Origin: CAZENU01 sp965117035
GTDB taxonomy: Bacteria > Chloroflexota > Dehalococcoidia > Lucifugimonadales > CAZENU01
Assembly (NCBI GenBank): GCA_965117035.1
Contig: OZ220748.1
Coordinates: forward strand, 2,170,001-2,234,000
Length of the DNA stretch: 64,000 bases
Direction: 5' to 3'
Under the pieces are notes generated by a model, which was not told the DNA's origin, made no database searches, and was given only the letters and a program-made list of their open reading frames with translations. The translations under genes and the position numbers were made by a program. Below, piece after piece: positions 61,613-64,000 of the stretch (position 1 is its first letter; each line of letters begins with the position of its first letter).

Positions 61613-62829
61613 CCTCGGGCGCGCGCCATCGCCGCGGGGACGGGGCGCTCGCGAACGGCCAGCGTGCAGGCCACGCCGACGACCGCCAGCACCCCCATAA
61701 CCATGAACGCCCGGTCGTAGTCCCCCCACTGGTCGAAGACGGTCGCCCCGAACACGGCTCCCAGGCCGCCGGCCACCTGGTGGACCATCGACAGCAGGCC
61801 GCTGATGAACCCCAGCCGCTCCTCGCCGAACGTGTTGCGGCTGAACACCACCGTCAGCGGCGCGGTGATCATGAAGGTAAACCCGTAGGCCAGCGCGAAC
61901 AGGAGCACGCCCGGCGTCTGCTGGAAGTAGAGCACCGCGCCGAAGATCGCGATCCGGATGGCGAAGCACATCACCGTGGGCCGCGACGCCCCGTGGGCGT
62001 CCGACATCACGCCCGATACGAGGACGCCCGCCAGCCCCAGGATGCCCATCAGCGCCAGGATGTTGCCGCTCAGCGTCGTCCCGACTCCCACGTCGTCCGC
62101 GAACGCGACCACGTGCGTGACGACAAAGAAGTCCTGGAAGCCGCACGTGACGTAGACGACGAGCAGCAGCAGCAGGTCGCGCGAACCCAGCAGACCCCGG
62201 AGATCGAGCCGCCGGGACCGGCCGGTCGCCGTGCCCTGTTCGCCCGCGCCGGCGCCCGTGGACGGCGCGCGCACGGCCAACAGCACCATCGGCAGCACCA
62301 CGATCAGGCTCGCGGCGCCCAGCACGCCGAAGGCGTTGCGCCACCCCAGCGACTCTATCGTCGTCGCCAGCGCCGCGATGATCACGAGCTGGCCCACCGC
62401 GTTGCCGGACGTCGCGATGCTGACCGCGGCCCCCGTGCGCTCGCGGAACCAGCGGCTCACCATCACGCCGACGGTGGGGTTGGAGGCGCCGGCGTTCCCC
62501 AACCCGTTGACGACGCCGTACAGCGCGAAGGCGTGCCAGGGCGCGGTGACGTTCCGCATCAGGGCGAGTCCCGCCCCTCCGGCGGCCACTCCCGCGGCCA
62601 GTATGCCCTTGAGGCTATAGCGGTCGGCGAGGCGGCCGGCGAAAGGCATCGCCAGCGCCGAGACGAGCATGAAGCAGGTGACCAGGAGCGAAACGGTCGT
62701 ACGGCTCCACTCCAAGTCGTCGACCATCGGCTTGAGCATGAGGCCGAACGCGAACCGTGAACCGCCTCCGAAGAAGTGGATCACGAACCCGGTCGCGACG
62801 ATCACCCAGCCGTACTCGATTGCCCGCAC
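61609..62829 (-). CDS. MFS transporter, monocarboxylate/OFA-like
   Basis: 406 residues from a GTG start, about 12 membrane segments. GWVIVATGFVIHFFGGGSRFAFGLMLKPMVDDLEWSRTTVS is typical of the oxalate/formate antiporter-like and monocarboxylate porter group; loop GRLADRYSLKG is the conserved MFS motif. ASNPTVGVMVSRWFRERTGAAVSIATSGNAVGQ also fits. Probably imports an organic acid. Convergent with the SDR gene, overlapping by four bases. Confidence 0.85.
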   Translation of the reverse strand: MRAIEYGWVIVATGFVIHFFGGGSRFAFGLMLKPMVDDLEWSRTTVSLLVTCFMLVSALAMPFAGRLADRYSLKGILAAGVAAGGAGLALMRNVTAPWHAFALYGVVNGLGNAGASNPTVGVMVSRWFRERTGAAVSIATSGNAVGQLVIIAALATTIESLGWRNAFGVLGAASLIVVLPMVLLAVRAPSTGAGAGEQGTATGRSRRLDLRGLLGSRDLLLLLVVYVTCGFQDFFVVTHVVAFADDVGVGTTLSGNILALMGILGLAGVLVSGVMSDAHGASRPTVMCFAIRIAIFGAVLYFQQTPGVLLFALAYGFTFMITAPLTVVFSRNTFGEERLGFISGLLSMVHQVAGGLGAVFGATVFDQWGDYDRAFMVMGVLAVVGVACTLAVRERPVPAAMARARG

Positions 62830-62904
62830 TGTCCTCGCTCGGAGGCTAAGCGCCGGTCGGCCGACGCCCGAACGCCGGGCGCCGTGCTCCTTCGGTCTTC
62901 CTGG

Positions 62905-63831
62905 CTAGGAGGCCCTGGCCCCGCGGAGGCGGCCGAACAGCCGCCCGAAGTCCCCGGCCTCCCAGGCGACCAGGACGGACGAGGCGATTCCGATCGAGCT
63001 GTACGTCCCGACGATCACCCCGATGAGCAGCACCCACAGGAACTCCCTGATCGTGGGGCCGCCGAACAGCAGCAGCGCGAGCAGCGTGAACATCAGCGTC
63101 AGGCTCGTGTTCAGCGACCGGCCGATGCTCTCGGAGATGCTGACGTTCACGTTGTCCTTCAGCGACCTCGCGGGATAGTTGATAGCGTTCTCGCGCAGCC
63201 TGTCGAATATGACGATCGTGTCGTTGACGCTGTAGCCGTACACGAGCAGGAAGGCGATGAAGAACATCGTGTTGACCTCGACGCCGAACAGGACGCCGAG
63301 CATCGCGAAGATGCCGACCACGATGAGGGTGTCGTGCAGCAGCGCGACGAGCGCGGCCGCGCCGTAGCGCATCGGGTTGGGCACGCTGCGGAACGCCCAC
63401 CACAGGAAGAAGAATATCCCCACGGCGGCCGCCAGCACCGCCCAGAGCGCGTTCACCAGTATCTCCCTGGCGAACACCGCCGACACCAGGTCGAACGACA
63501 GCAGCTCCACCTCCGCGCCCGGCGTCAGGACCGCCAGCGCCTCGACCACCGCGTTCTTCTGGTCTTCCTGAAGCTCCCTGGTCTGGATGAAGAAGGTCTC
63601 GTCCGAGCCCTGGTCCTTCTGCACCCTCGCGTCCGGGTGCCCGTTCTCGCTCAGGACGGTCCGGACGTCGACCTCGTCGACCGCATCGGCGAACCTGACG
63701 CTCAGCGAGGAGCCGCCGGTGAAGTCTATGCCTTGCTTCAGCCCGGGGCCGATGGCAAGAAAGACCAGGCCCGGCACGAGCACGAGGGCCGACAGGAGGA
63801 AGAACCAGCGCCGCTTGCCTACGAAGTCCAC
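62905..63831 (-). CDS. secF: Protein translocase subunit SecF
   Basis: 308 residues with six predicted membrane segments. GIDFTGGSSLSVRF, LIVVGIFAMLGVLFGVEVNT, FLLVYGYSVNDTIVIFDRLREN and SESIGRSLNTSLTLMFTLLALLLFGG are standard SecF motifs. With SecD it helps preprotein release at the membrane. The SecD gene ends 12 bp upstream. Confidence 0.95.
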   Translation of the reverse strand: MDFVGKRRWFFLLSALVLVPGLVFLAIGPGLKQGIDFTGGSSLSVRFADAVDEVDVRTVLSENGHPDARVQKDQGSDETFFIQTRELQEDQKNAVVEALAVLTPGAEVELLSFDLVSAVFAREILVNALWAVLAAAVGIFFFLWWAFRSVPNPMRYGAAALVALLHDTLIVVGIFAMLGVLFGVEVNTMFFIAFLLVYGYSVNDTIVIFDRLRENAINYPARSLKDNVNVSISESIGRSLNTSLTLMFTLLALLLFGGPTIREFLWVLLIGVIVGTYSSIGIASSVLVAWEAGDFGRLFGRLRGARAS

Positions 63832-63843
63832 TTTCCCGCCTTC

Positions 63844-64000
63844 CTAGCTCGCACCGGCCGCCCGCCGCTGCGGCAGCTCGGATCCGCCGGACGGGATGAA
63901 CCACGATGTCTTGCGGTTGAGCCGCGTCGCCGTCATCACCCTGAGCAGCGTGCGGCTCACGGTGATGGCCGAGAACATGCTGACCGCGACTCCGATGGCC
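63844..64000 (-). CDS. secD: Protein translocase subunit SecD, C-terminal fragment (partial)
   Basis: The last 51 codons read in the minus frame: AIGVAVSMFSAITVSRTLLR, then VMTATRLNRKTSWFIPSGG, ending RRAAGAS. SMFSAITVSRTLLR matches the last membrane helix of SecD (SMFTAITVTR). The gene runs off the window edge at 64000; only the 3' end is visible. It is the upstream partner of secF. Confidence 0.85.
   Translation of the reverse strand, partial: AIGVAVSMFSAITVSRTLLRVMTATRLNRKTSWFIPSGGSELPQRRAAGAS

Overview
The window is GC-rich bacterial chromosome. The mix of genes suggests a Chloroflexota-type organism, perhaps a Dehalococcoidia/SAR202-like lineage: many lipoproteins with Ala/Pro/Thr-rich linkers, orphan catabolic enzymes, SMP-30, UxuA-like and creatininase-like enzymes, DUF1501/DUF1800, a class I aldolase with an FBPase, BioY, and very abundant short palindromic intergenic repeats. 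This placement is inferred from gene content; no rRNA or ribosomal protein gene is present to confirm it.

Layout. 0.2-1.8 kb: inositol-3-phosphate synthase with an N-terminal DNA-binding HTH, preceded by an operator-like palindrome inside its own promoter. 1.8-4.9 kb: transposon graveyard (IS21 istA remnant; an IS3 element whose orfB is split by an IS110 element). 5.2-6.7 kb: collagen-like lipoprotein with a strong promoter and terminator, then tRNA-Arg(CCG). 6.7-15.3 kb: 2-hydroxyacid dehydrogenase, DUF6282-like hydrolase, a fumC-methyltransferase-GNAT operon, a threonine-synthase-like/SMP-30 pair and a GNAT. 15.4-21 kb: MFS exporter, NHL-repeat protein, DUF1501 and DUF1800 proteins. 21.4-25.6 kb: an orphan ABC solute-binding lipoprotein between two opposed PEBP lipoproteins. 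26-29.7 kb: an unknown beta-rich protein, an FG-GAP/VCBS protein, a tandem-duplicated unknown protein and a UxuA-like TIM barrel.

29.8-35.0 kb is a second mobile-element island with four elements end to end (IS30, IS1182, a DDE element with doubled terminal repeats, and an intact IS982-like copy with a target duplication). 35.3-43.6 kb: a catalytically degenerate S9-like protein, ilvD, a creatininase-like protein with altered ligands, a MITE-like repeat, a glycosidase-like propeller protein, and a dienelactone hydrolase/DUF6295/P-loop kinase run. 43.6-47.4 kb: a gluconeogenic operon (fbp, class I aldolase, GNAT) with an IS481-type element inserted just upstream of fbp and reading toward it.

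47.5-64 kb: a cysteine-free HesB/IscA-fold protein, a MetE-like methyltransferase, a Gfo/Idh/MocA oxidoreductase, a small Tat-signal-like peptide, BioY, three consecutive thioredoxin-fold lipoproteins, an OLD-like ATPase with a degenerate Toprim, an orphan molybdenum hydroxylase large subunit, a class V aminotransferase plus SDR, an MFS transporter, and secF with the 3' end of secD running off the window.

At least three families of dispersed palindromic or modular repeats occupy most intergenic spaces. Several insertion sequences sit in or next to them. No CRISPR array, rRNA, riboswitch or prophage was seen.
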